Assembly: GCF_023053635.1 (NCBI RefSeq)
Contig: NC_086177.1
Coordinates: 99,048,001-99,112,000, forward strand
Source: Elgaria multicarinata webbii
Lineage: Eukaryota; Chordata; Lepidosauria; Squamata; Anguidae
Direction of reading: 5' to 3'
Length of the DNA: 64,000 bases
The position numbers and the translations under genes were made by a program. The notes under the pieces are model-generated. The model saw only the letters and a program-made list of their open reading frames with translations. It was not told the origin of the DNA and ran no database searches. Positions 11,618 through 23,000 of this stretch are shown in pieces (position 1 is the first letter of the stretch; each line of letters opens with the position of its first letter).

Positions 11618-12799
11618 AAGCTGACCAGCCCTGGCTGCTGCACACAAGTGTTGCTGAACCAGGCGATTATATTGAACTGCCAACATCTAAGGAATTTTAC
11701 AGAAACGCATACCACTAAATCCAAGGAAAAGAGCTACGTGTAAGAGGCTCAGATGCTGTGAAAAAGGATTAACTGACATGGAGAAAAAATTGCCGAGGAA
11801 ATACAAACATTCACACAGATTTTCTCCAGAAATGGCTGAAGTTCTAGCCAAGAAAATACCAGTAAATATCTCTCCCGCAAAAGCCAACAGGCAGATTTAC
11901 TGTGCTCTGTTCTAAATCACTAATCACCACTAATTCTGATGAGTGACTAACACATTTTGGGGGGGACACCCAGTTTGGGTTGCACAGGCTTAAAAAGGAT
12001 TCATTTCAAGAGGAGAACTGGATTAAAATACTTGCACATCAGAGAGTTGGTGAAATAGCAGGATTCTCCCATTACAAGGCTTAATATTTTAATCTTTGCA
12101 GGTATAAATAAATAGCTGAAATTGATTTCCAGATTAACACAGATTGGCGCATGATCAGACACGAAGCACACCAACCTGTGGCCCCAAATCCAGCCAGAGA
12201 CAGTCTCTGGTTCATTCTCTGTGGCTTTCTAGTAGTTAATGGGACTCCATTAACCTCAACTGAACTCCATGGAGCCGGCTTCTAAAGAAAGCGAAAGGGT
12301 AAATAAAACGAAGGTGAGCGGTCCGATCCGAGGCCAGAACTCTTGAAGTGTTTTTTTAAAAAAATCTAAGAACAACCACAGTGTTTTGGTGATGCAGGGT
12401 GAGAGAGAACTGAATTGGGGGCAATGACCTTGGGAAAGGAAGTTCAAGTCTCTTTGCTGGGCACGTTTTCCCCCCTGAACACCATGTTTCACCCCCCACT
12501 TCCATCCACTCCCAAACTGAGCAGTGCCGGGGAAAGAGAGACGCCTGTATTGTGTTTGTTCCCCACCACAACACACAGCAGGACTAATACATTTTTTGAG
12601 GTGGGGGGGAAGCTTTGATCAAGGAAGTGGCGCAGGAAAGGGTTAACGCTCCTTCCCCAACATTACTACTCTGATCCAGTCCATTCCCCCCTCCCTCTAA
12701 CAACCACCATGGTTGAACACACAAAAACGTCAAATGTAGCCATGAATCTACTGTGTTACGTACATTTGGGCCCGGCATGCATCAAAATGTCAAAAGTAA

Positions 12800-13165
12800 A
12801 CAAAAACAAACCACATAGCTCAGGAACTGGCCCAGTAAGGCAAGCTGGCCTTACTATTGGGACTTTATTGGAGAAACTAAGCTGACAGGTATTGCTCAGA
12901 GGACCTTCTCTTCTGCTGCTCCCAGACTGTGGAATGGCCTGCTGGAGATTCATCAACTTGACAGTCTTTTAGCATTTAAAACAGCAATAAAGACTGATCT
13001 ATTCTGGCAGGCCTATCCAATGGAATTTTAGAATGTTTTTAGTATGTTTTAATCATGTATACTATGTTTTTAATCAGTTTTATGTGTTTTGTATTTGCTG
13101 TTGTTCCCCGCCTCGATTCAAGTGGAGAGGCGGGTAAGAAATAAATTGTTAATTATTATGATTAT
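12800..13165 (+). mobile_element. L2/CR1-type LINE 3' end
   Basis: Contains GACTGTGGAATGGCCTGCTG, corresponding to the PRLWN-L-P motif, and GATCTATTCTGGCAGGCCTA, then a 3' UTR ending CCCGCCTCGATTCAAGTGG. The complementary copy is at 55862-56160. Confidence 0.75.
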
Positions 13166-13564
13166 CTTGATATGCTATTAGGCAATATAATTTATCCTTC
13201 TGTTTCCGATTATTTCCCCAAACATGTGAAACTGGAGCCAAAACTGCACCCCTCGGGCACAAGGGATGTATCAGTGGATTCAGAGAAATCCTGAGATTTG
13301 CAGATATGCAATTTTTTTTTAAAGAAACAACACACTTAAGTGTGTGTTGCGTGTTTGGGGGCCTCCAAAACAAGCCTCATAAGAACACAGTGGCAGAGAA
13401 GGTTGAGAGGGGGGGAAACTGGCAACCAGATGGAAAAGTTACATTGTGGCTGGAAACGAAGGTTTGCACTGACCTAGTTTGGCATGTAACAACAGCCCAT
13501 GGGTTGCTGTGCACAAGCAGAAGAGAGCGTGCCTGCTGCTTCCAGTTTTAAAGAACAATCTATG

Positions 13565-14170
13565 TAGGTTGTTAGTGTGATGTCTGAACCTGGATAGTTT
13601 GGGTTGTTTGTGGATTAAACCAGCAGTTGACCTACAATTTGTTCTTAGGGTAAGTTTGGGTTGTTCAACCCATGGACAACCCAAAGTGTCCGGGTTCGGA
13701 TGTTCTACAAACAACCTACGAACAGGTTAATTAACCCATGATTTCCCACTAAATGCCACTATGAACAGTCCCAGATAACGTTAACCCATGGTATGAGTTA
13801 TTGAATTCTGGGTTGTTATGTGTGAACACAGCCGTGCCAACAAACCGTAGATTGTTAACCATGAACAAAGCAGAATGAGTACCCACGTTTGCTTTTAGAT
13901 TGTAATTTTGGGTTGTTTAAACCATGGCTTATTATGTGTGAACCCAGAACCATAGGTTGTTTCACCAGGCTACAGAAGTGGTGGGCAAGAGTGGTAAAAA
14001 CAACAACAACCAGCCGCTCTACATGTACTACAGGGCTGCAAAGGCATCTGGGATACAGGGAAGGAGTGGGGAAGGAACTGAGGGATTAAGAAAACAAACC
14101 ATGGTTTCTTCGATTGTCTGCCAGACCAACCCTGGGTAGGGCAACAAACTGTGGGTTAAAAATGGGTTAC
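13565..14170. mobile_element. Palindromic MITE cluster with AACCCATGG motifs
   Basis: Repeated GGTTGTT...AACAACC pairings and GATGTCTGAACC / GGTTCGGATGTT ends, the same family as the duplicated pair at 44223. Boundaries are approximate and copies are overlapped. Confidence 0.45.
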
Positions 14171-14619
14171 CGTTCTGCACAAACCAGGCCAACAAAAAAG
14201 GTAGAAAGAATGGTCTGCACTGCTTCACTCTGAAAAGCTATTTTTAAATGCCACCAAGGACAGAAGTTGGAGCTGTTCTTGAATATCAATGAAGAATTCA
14301 AATAGTTAAATGTAGCTGGGACTGGACACACACAGACCTCCACCCCACCCTGAGAATAAGCTAATGAGGATGGAGCATGCTCAGTCAGGATGTTAACTGT
14401 TGGGAGAAAAAAAATAGGAACACTGGTATGATTGGAAAGGACGCATTCCACACTGTTTTGTGGCAGGGCCCTCTTGTTGGGCTACATAGACCAACCGTTG
14501 AGTCTGCATACGTCTGTACGCAACCCTGATAGATCTAATGCCACATGCCTTTGAAGGTGGCTCAGAAACGGCAACCAAACCCAAACCAAAATACATCCAC
14601 AAGGCTCCAAACTGGGTCT

Positions 14620-15130
14620 GGGTTTACCACATTCTGCTTTGGCAACCACACTGGCTGACGCTTAGTTACACTCCAGACTCTGCTCAAAGTGCTGGCTTCA
14701 ACCTTTCAAGCCTTTCATACCTGGGGTCAAAATACCTGAGGCTGCTTGTCTTCATGTGTTCACGCCTGTACATTAAGATTTTCAATTGAAGCCCTTCTTT
14801 CCGGGTCCCCAACATCTAAGGAATAGTGGGTAGCTTCAGGAGTAGGGGCCTACTCAGTGTTGGCACCCCATCTGTGCAATGCTTTCCCCAGCAGCAGGGG
14901 GAGGAGGTCAGCCAGTACTTACTTTTTATATCATTTTGCTAGACGGTTTTATTTTCCCAGGCTTTTTAATGCTCTGTGCATTGCTTTTAAGCGGCTTGGT
15001 GTTTGCTTTCATTCCAGTGAATGCTTTTATATAGCTCTTTTATATTATTGCAATGTTTTTGTTTTAATTTGTTTTATTGTTCTAACTTTTTGTACGCTGC
15101 CCTGGGAACTTGTTGCAGAGCATGGTGATA
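14620..15130 (+). mobile_element. L2/CR1-type LINE 3' end, old copy
   Basis: Degraded coding traces (a CTTCAACCTTTCAAGCCTTT segment and an ACCTGGGGTCAAAATACCTG segment) are followed by a T-rich 3' UTR and TACGCTGCCCTGGGAAC. No usable frame remains. Confidence 0.55.
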
Positions 15131-16256
15131 ATCAAAATCAACCACATACAAAACTTGCAAATCACACGTTACCCCAAACACCATGCTTTTCAACAGTCAC
15201 TTTATAGTTTCCAGAATCAAACCACATATACACATGTGCAAATTCACCCACAGACAGGTGTTCAATTTGTAGAAAAAAGAAGTTGTTCTGCGAAAGCCTT
15301 TGACCAGCAACACAGTTTTATTTGTAAACATTTATGTTACATGTTCCAATAATTTAATTGAATACCAAGATTTGTACATGTCACGGTATACTATCAATGT
15401 CAGACTAGGAACAGAGCAACTGAATTGCTCTACAGTCGTAAGGTTCCCACACTTTAAAACCTTCAAAAGATACAACTGGTGTTAGCAACACTGGAGAAAG
15501 AAATACAAGGAAAAATAAGAACACCATTGAAAGAAAGAATTCAAATTGCTAGGAAGTTAAGAGAGGGGGCAAAATAAAAGATACACGTATAAAGAAGGGA
15601 TATCCCGGTGAAACTGGTCTTGAAAAGCTCAAGTCTTCCAAGGCGAGTCTGGTTAAAAAATATTATTTCTACATGTCTCATTTATTCCCAAATTTATGAA
15701 GCACACAAACTATGAAATGTTTAAGGCCTAAAACATCACAAACCTGGTTCTAGACAAGTAAAAAGCTGCTGAGAAAAATAAAAAATAAAGAATTAAGCCT
15801 GACAGATTAAAAGAAAACATTTTTTTGGTTGAATACAAGTTTTGTCTTTGTTCACAGTATATTTAAAGAAGTCAGATTTCATATCACACCTAACACACAG
15901 CAGAAATGGCGGATAGGATCAGCAACTGCAGGTTTAAGCAACTGCTTTGCATTTTCATTTTCCATAATGGAATGGGTGGAGCAAAAATATGGCTTGGAAT
16001 GATTCTAACTCACCCACCATAAACAATCTACGGAATATAGCCATTATTCACCTTTATGCACCCACCTCCCCGCTTAAACCCACTTTAAGCATTCTCTTTT
16101 AGGAACTGTGGGCTGTGACAGCACTAGCAATAAATGCCCTTCCATTGAGTTTTGCCATCTTGGGATTAAACCATCCACATAGATGGGTCACAGCATCCAA
16201 AATGGCAGCACGCATACCACTAGGTTTATTGACGCTTCTAGACTAGTTACAAGAAT

Positions 16257-16260
<4 letters not shown>

Positions 16261-16304
<44 letters not shown>
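16261..16304. repeat. (TG)n microsatellite
   Basis: About 22 uninterrupted TG units. Confidence 0.95.
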
Positions 16305-16306
<2 letters not shown>

Positions 16307-16702
16307 GATAGTATCTTGGGGCCAGGAAGTAAAGCAGTAACACATTTTACTCAAGTTGGTTCTTGTAGGGAATTAAGCCTCTCTTTGGTAACAGTAGCAG
16401 AAAAGCCCTGAAATTCAGGGGATTTCCAGATGAAACTCTTGGCACAGGATGCCATTCCATATTTTAGTTTACACAAAACCGAACACTATCATGACAAGGC
16501 TCTGTCGCTGCATCATTTTGAATAAGGCCTTCCTGCTCCATCCCTGGAAACTTTTATCAGAGGACCAAACATCTGGGAGATCCATAGATCTCCCAATGTT
16601 TTGCTTGTACCTTAAACTAGCTGCAAAGTGGGGCAAGTGCCTGAATTTTATCAGAGCAATGGCAGTGGGAAGTGGTTAGCCCCCCCACCTCCCCCATACT
16701 CC

Positions 16703-16822
16703 AGGGCCAGATCTACACTACTGCTTTAAAGCGCTTTAGAACAGTTATAAAGTGCTTTAACTGCTTTAAAGCGCTATAAAATTGTTATAAAGCGCTTTAA
16801 AGCAATAGTGTAGATCCGGCCC
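16703..16822. mobile_element. 120-bp near-perfect palindromic MITE
   Basis: Begins GGGCCAGATCTACACTACTG and ends AGTGTAGATCCGGCCC, with mirrored CTTTAAAGCGCTTTA blocks between. Terminal sequence is typical of a hAT-like miniature element. It lies inside the possible long FAM91A1 3' UTR. Confidence 0.8.
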
Positions 16823-17222
16823 AGATCTAAACTGCCCCCTACTGTTAACCTGGAGGTGTGGAGAGAAGAATCAGGGCTAATAGTCACCTGGTGGGACAAG
16901 TTACAACAGGAAAATGGTTGTTGCTCTGATCATATCTGGAACCCCACATAGCTGCTTTAAAGTAAAACCAAAAATAGTGTTGGAAGATCCAACCGTAGAT
17001 CTCCTGTGTCTCATGTAAAATGGCCCAGACTATTGAACAACAGTGAAATGATAGGTGGTGTATACATCAGTTCCTCTTAAGACAGATCTCATGCAAAAGA
17101 GGGAAAAGGCCATCGATTTCGGTATTCCAGATACGGGGAAAAACATTTTAGTTGCAATTCACAAATCACTTCTTAAGTGGATCAGATGACTTTGGAGAAA
17201 CTGCTTTAGCACTGCCAACTCT

Positions 17223-17228
17223 TTTATT
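17223..17228 (-). terminator. FAM91A1: Candidate FAM91A1 polyadenylation signal
   Basis: AATAAA on the minus strand (TTTATT on the plus strand), the first canonical hexamer I saw after the stop codon. Three further hexamers lie below it, so the choice is uncertain. Confidence 0.3.
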
Positions 17229-17714
17229 GACACCTGCTCTTGTGGCCCATAAGAGTACCTTGATATGCAGACACCAGCAAGTGATAAAAACATACTGTTA
17301 AAGTCTTCAGTCTGTTGATTTCTGCGTATTAGGTCATTATTAGGTGCACAGGAGCAGGGCAGTCTTGTGGTGTGTGCTTTTTTTCCTTATCACTTAATAA
17401 ACTTTGACTAGAGTAACAAGCTGTGAACTATAACCAGTCAATCCCCATCTGGACCGCTGCCTTCCTTAGAAGGCAATGAAGCAGCCACAGCAGTCTGGAA
17501 GTACTGATGCTCAAACTAACTCATTTCATCAGGTGAAGCTCTGTGCTGTATGGAGCATAAAAAATTCCACTCATATTGTATAGAGGGGAAAAAACAGAAG
17601 GGGGAAAGGAGAGATGGCTGAAACCATCTTTGTTTATGCAAGGTATGGTTCATTCCTGCTTTTCAGATGAAACAGAACCTTTTGTTTCCAGAATCAGTAT
17701 GTATAAATAGAGGA

Positions 17715-17726
17715 GGAAAGAAAGAG

Positions 17727-17777
<51 letters not shown>
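17715..17777. repeat. (GAAA)n microsatellite
   Basis: Imperfect start, then about 13 clean GAAA units. Confidence 0.95.
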
Positions 17778-19843
17778 GTATAGAAGGAACAATTTCCAGT
17801 AATTAGAATGCAAAATAATTGTAACGCGTTTTCCCCATTTTCAAAGTATGCACAACAAATTCTTTTATATATCTATCTATATAAATAGAGAAGGAACCTG
17901 CTATTACTACATCGTATTTGAATGTCACTTAGATGGTTCTTGGTCCCCAAATCATCGCTACCATTAAAGCCTGCAAATGTGCACTAAAAAACCCCACACA
18001 CCCTATTCCAGTAGAACAAAACTAGCCACCCTTCCCAAAAGCCCCGCTATCAAACATTTTAGACCACATTGATTTGACAGCAAAGGTTCTAATTTTTAAC
18101 TTTTTACAGCTGCATTTTTTTACATTTCACAGCTGTTGCGAAGATCCTGAAACTAGCAGAACCACGAGTATAGAGTTCGTATGAACTATACAAAGCTAAC
18201 TGTTATACAACACTGCATACACTTTCTCCTGCCCTTCTAGGAAGGGAACATTGATAAAATCTAGAAAGGATCAAAACGCAATAATCTTCAATTAACACTT
18301 TTTCATGGTGAAGAAAAACACCCCACCCACCATGGCCACGGTGTCCTGGAACGTTCCTCCTGAGCCATCTCCGCTGAAACAAGCAGGAGCCCCACAAGGT
18401 GATCCTAGTGCTCTTGTGCAGCTCTGATTGTTTCAGTGGGGAGTAAGGAGCTCCTCAGGGGATTGTGTCGTAGACTTACCAAAGAAGTTCCAGGCCTGCT
18501 TACACTTAACAATGGCTGAGTCCATCTATTGCTACAAGGAAGGTAAAGGTTCAAGGTGAGCTGGACCTGCTTCTGCTTCTGGACTTTCTCCAATAACCAT
18601 GTCGAGTTATCAGGAGGGAAGAATCCACTAAGAGATGCTCCCCTGCAGCCTCCACAGCATGGAACACACGCTGTGACTACAAGCCTATTGTGGACTGTAT
18701 CCAATGTTAATCAACTATCCCGTGTGCGTTTCGCTGTTTAGCGCCTATTCACACAACCACTTTCCCCGGGAGCCTGACAAAGTGTGCTTGAAAATCGACG
18801 TGAATCTACCGACACGTGCAGGACCCAGCTTTCGGCAACGCCAAATGAAAAGCTGAATTCCACATGGTGTTCACATGGTGGTGGTGGATTCACACAACTG
18901 GCTGGCCATGGGCTGTAAGTTGTCACCTGCGAGATTTCTGTAAAGCTACCCCATCATGAAGTGGTCATGTGAGCAGGTTCTGAGTTAACTTTGGACAAAA
19001 AGGTGGCAGGAGCAAAAGGCCCCCCAGGTTTTTAGACGTATTGTAAATGTGCCAAGAAAACAAAGTCGGAGAAACTCCGTCTATAAACAAGGATTTCTAT
19101 GTACAGACAGCACCACATTTAACTCTGGTGTAATTCCATCAAACAAGCGAGGTTCCATCATGGATGAAAAATTACTTCAATCTCTAAAAAAAAATTCCAT
19201 GAGATATCTGCAGGTGCTTTTGAAGTTTAAGATTCAAACCATTTACAAAACAGCTAATTGATGCTAATATCTCCCAACCATTCTCCTTATCAGGTTGGTA
19301 GTAGCTAATATTTAAGTATGTCAGCAACAGTTCCTTAATACCCCCCTCCAATAGCAACACCAGAGTCACTGATGCTTTTGTTACACTACTTGAATATCAT
19401 TTGTGCCGTTCTAATGCCAAAAACTGTTTAACTGTGTGTTAATAATACAATACAAAAATTATAAGCAATTTTAAGGTCTGCATTGCTAACGTATAAAATT
19501 ACTATTATCTGTTGTGAAGGCGTACAAATTCAACAATCAGAAAGCCTAGGAAGGGTGCTTTCAGTTAAAAAAGAAAGATCGATTGTCTTGAGATAAAAAG
19601 AGGGACAGGCTGACAGCTAAGAAGCTTTCTGTCGCAGCAGGACATGCAGTAACAGATAGGTGAGATGGGGATCCATCTCCCGCAAGTTAAGTGCAACACT
19701 AGACACTTTAATAACACGATCATTGCAGAGGTCATGCTGCGGGTAGCATTACACTTCCGAGAAAGTTGGCACTGAAAATCGAATGCAGTGGGTTACCAGG
19801 CGAAAAAAGGCAAAATGTGAACACCACACAGTGAACCCTCAAG

Positions 19844-20050
19844 CTATTTCAGGTGTTCTGGTGGCACGCTTGCAATAAGGACAGAGGAAGGAGACCGTCC
19901 ATTCCATTCCGATAATACGCCGTCCTTGAACATTAGATTCTTGGCTGGAAGTGGGACGCCGGTGTCGGCAGAAGCCGGGTGCGAAAGTAAACTTGCGGTT
20001 GAAGAAGAGAAACTGGCCTCTGAAAGTAATTCCACAGTTGAAATGCTTTC
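19844..20050 (-). CDS. FAM91A1: FAM91A1 terminal coding exon 24
   Basis: 207 nt including the stop, residues 780-847. It begins [17 protein letters not shown], continues through [20 protein letters not shown] and ends ASVPPEHLK before TAG. Acceptor CTTCCTTAG. The first ~25 residues are poorly conserved against the human sequence I remember, whereas the last ~45 match well. Confidence 0.93.
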   Translation of the reverse strand, partial: ESISTVELLSEASFSSSTASLLSHPASADTGVPLPAKNLMFKDGVLSEWNGRSPSSVLIASVPPEHLK

Positions 20051-23000
20051 CTAAGGAAGAAAAGGTGGCACACGCTTCAGTAGGATTCAAGGCTGGCTTC
20101 CATGTTTGACCCACCACAACCACAAGACCCCAGTTGCATACGACCAGGATGAGGAACCTCCAGTCTGCAGGAGTTTCATACTCGGCCCATGAAGCCTCCT
20201 TGGGTTCCTCCAGGGGGCGGTTCTTGACTTCCAAGCCCCACCCCTTGGGGGAATCCCCACTATTACCTAACAGCATGCCTATTCCATTGTATGCTGTTCT
20301 TCCTCTTATGGGGCTGGTATGCACAGGGTGAAGCCAGAGAGGTGGCTGCTCTTCACAGCGCCATCAATGTCACTTCACATGGTGCCCCAGCTGAATTCCA
20401 TGCCTCCCCCAGCACAGAAAAAGGCAGGTGGGCTGGATGTGCAGGGATGATATCAGTCAACTGGCCTGTGGAGGGCGCTCTCGTGGAGATGACAGTGTGG
20501 CTGACACCAAGCGATTAGTGCAGCTGCTGTAATAAATACAGCCGAGCGTTTATTCTTTCCTTGAGTGGAGGATCTCTCAGGAAGACCCAAGAATAGAAAG
20601 AACTTGTCTTAGAGGCTTTGCGTGATGTACATTTGTGCGGCACTCGGGTAGTAAGTGTTATTTGATTTGTTATTATCGTGTATTATATAAATGCTAAGCT
20701 TTTGGCAGGGTTTTTGGAGGAGGTTTTACAGACGGAAGAGCACAGGTGCCAGATGAGTGGGAGGACTTCAGCTTGATATCAACAAAACTGGGTTCCAACA
20801 GAAATACTTTCCTGCACAGAATTATGTATTTGATAAAGCCCGTTTGTCGAAACCAATGTGTACTGGTAGTCCGTGGTTGTTGGTCTTTTGAATATATTGT
20901 TGCGTGTTTTCTATATGTATGGTGTTTTATATATTTTGTGTATCTTTGTGTAGGCAGGAGGCTTATATACACCAGTTGCTGGGGAATATGGGCAGGAGGG
21001 TGCTGTTGCACTGTGGTCTGCTTGTGGGTCCCTGGTTGACAGCTGGCTGGCTACTATGTAAACAGAGTGTTGGACTAGAATTCAGCCTTCCTCAACCTGG
21101 GGTGCTCCAGATGTGTTGGACTACAACTCCCAGAATGCCCCAGCCAGCTCTGCTGGGAGATGCAGTCCAACACATCTGGAGCACCCCAGGGTTGAGGAAG
21201 GCTGGACTAGATGGATCCTTGTTCTGATCCAGCAGGGCTCTTATGTGTACGTGTTTGAGATAAAAGCATTTTGAATTTTAATTGGGGGTCTTGTGTTGTG
21301 GATGGACCCACAATTTGTTTAGTTTGTATCATTATTTGACCAACAACTAACTCACAGCCCCACTATCTAGACAGGCTCAGGCAGGTCTCTCAGTGATAAT
21401 CTTACGCAGGCAATTGAAGGGAATTGAAACCGCCCCGGACACTCTAGCAATTTGTTTTTGGTGCACAAAAAGTTTTGGGGAGGATAGGTGGGGACTTGCT
21501 ACTGTACAAAGAACCTTTAATCAACCCCAAACCTCTGCTTTGATGGCGAAAGGATCCCACGGAGTACTGGCTCTTCCTTTGTTCTTCCCACTGTCCACCT
21601 TCCTGTCAAGTGCGTAGCACAAAGTGGGCCCTGTGACAACTGAGCCCCTGCAACGTCACAGGGGGCCTTTTAAAGCCTGGCTCAACTAAACGCCCCCCTG
21701 TAAACATCCATGCAGATTGAGAGGGACCAAGCAAGTAGACAGGATGGAGGCAAAGGGAGAGAACAAAGCCGAAGGGAGGAGGTGGTGGGTGCAAGTCAGT
21801 CAGAAGACACTAATAGCTCTGATGGGCCCTTGCCAGGGGCTCACATTAAGAGGAAATGTGCAGTTAACTATTAGGTCAGTCAAACCCACAGCATTGCCGA
21901 ATGCAGCACAGAGAATGAGATCACAGAGCCAGGAAGTCTCATTCAGCCCACTCTCTTTCAGAAAAGCATCCTTTAGCACGACGCCCGAATTAATGTCCTA
22001 ATGCATTTGTACGAAAAAAGAACGTCTATAGAAAAATGGATCAATTTTGCATATGTTTACCTGGAATGAATGAACAAAGCTAAGGACCTGTAGAGAAAGT
22101 TTTCTGCTGGAATGTAACAGTTTTTGAAGGCTGTCAAGAGAAGGGGGAAAACTGTCAAAGAAATGAAGTTTCTTCATTTTTTAAGTCTGCAATGATCCCC
22201 AAGCGTACATAATAGTAACAACAAAAAGCCCCAACAACTCACCTCTCTCTGCTACACAGCCCATGGCTAGCAATTTTTCGGCAGACTTTCCGGTTTAATT
22301 CAGAGCTAAAGAGTGGAATTCCAAAGCACAGTTCCAGGGGAACCCATTCCAGTTCTGTTGTGGGAACTGTAAAGACAGAGGCACAGTGAAACTGACTTAA
22401 AGGAATGTCCAAGATTTGTTAATCTGGAGCAGACTTCCTTAGTCTAGGTTCCTCCAGATATTTTAGATTGTAACTCCCAACTTCCCAACCAGTATGGCCA
22501 GCGGTCAGGGATAATGGGAGCTGTGGTCAAAAACATCTGGAGGGGCTCAGATTGAGGAAGGCTGATCTACAGGTTTGCTGCTGCTCTCGAACAGCTAGGG
22601 CACTTGGGTCTTTTATTTCCCCCCTTCCCTCTGAAAGTCAGATAACATTTAAGAAGCTTGGCACCCTAGCTTGAGATATCTGGAACCATCTGCTCAGCAG
22701 ATATTTTACTGCTTCTAGTTCCTTGTGATTGTACACTGTGTTCTGTCTCATGGTAGCTCATACACTAAGATAGGGGTGGTCCCCATCTTGTTCCAGATGA
22801 TTGGACCTGATGGCCTTTTGGTCACTTCTAATCCTGCATCTGAGAGTTGGAATAAATGTTGGTTTCCGAGACTTGGAGCTATTACTACAAGAACAGCAAT
22901 GAATCAGCTAGCTGTAGATACATACATGACCAACAGGGGAAATAATTTAAGCACTAAAGCAAACACTTTGCAGTTAAAAAGCTTCAATTGAAGCATCTCC

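Larger units (their letters stand above)
15300..19843 (-). other. FAM91A1: Probable FAM91A1 3' UTR and downstream flank, end undetermined
   Basis: This stretch follows the FAM91A1 stop on the minus strand and is mostly free of LINE pieces. Minus-strand AATAAA signals occur at 17223-17228, 16225-16230, 15681-15686 and 15317-15322. Use of the first would give a UTR near 2.6 kb, which I recall as similar to human; the last would give about 4.5 kb. It also holds a GAAA tract, a GT tract and a palindromic element (16703-16822). Confidence 0.4.

Noticed and set aside
1-15000. FER1L6 exons, expected downstream of FAM91A1 from human gene order
   Set aside because: No C2-domain or ferlin peptide was recognised on the minus strand in this part.
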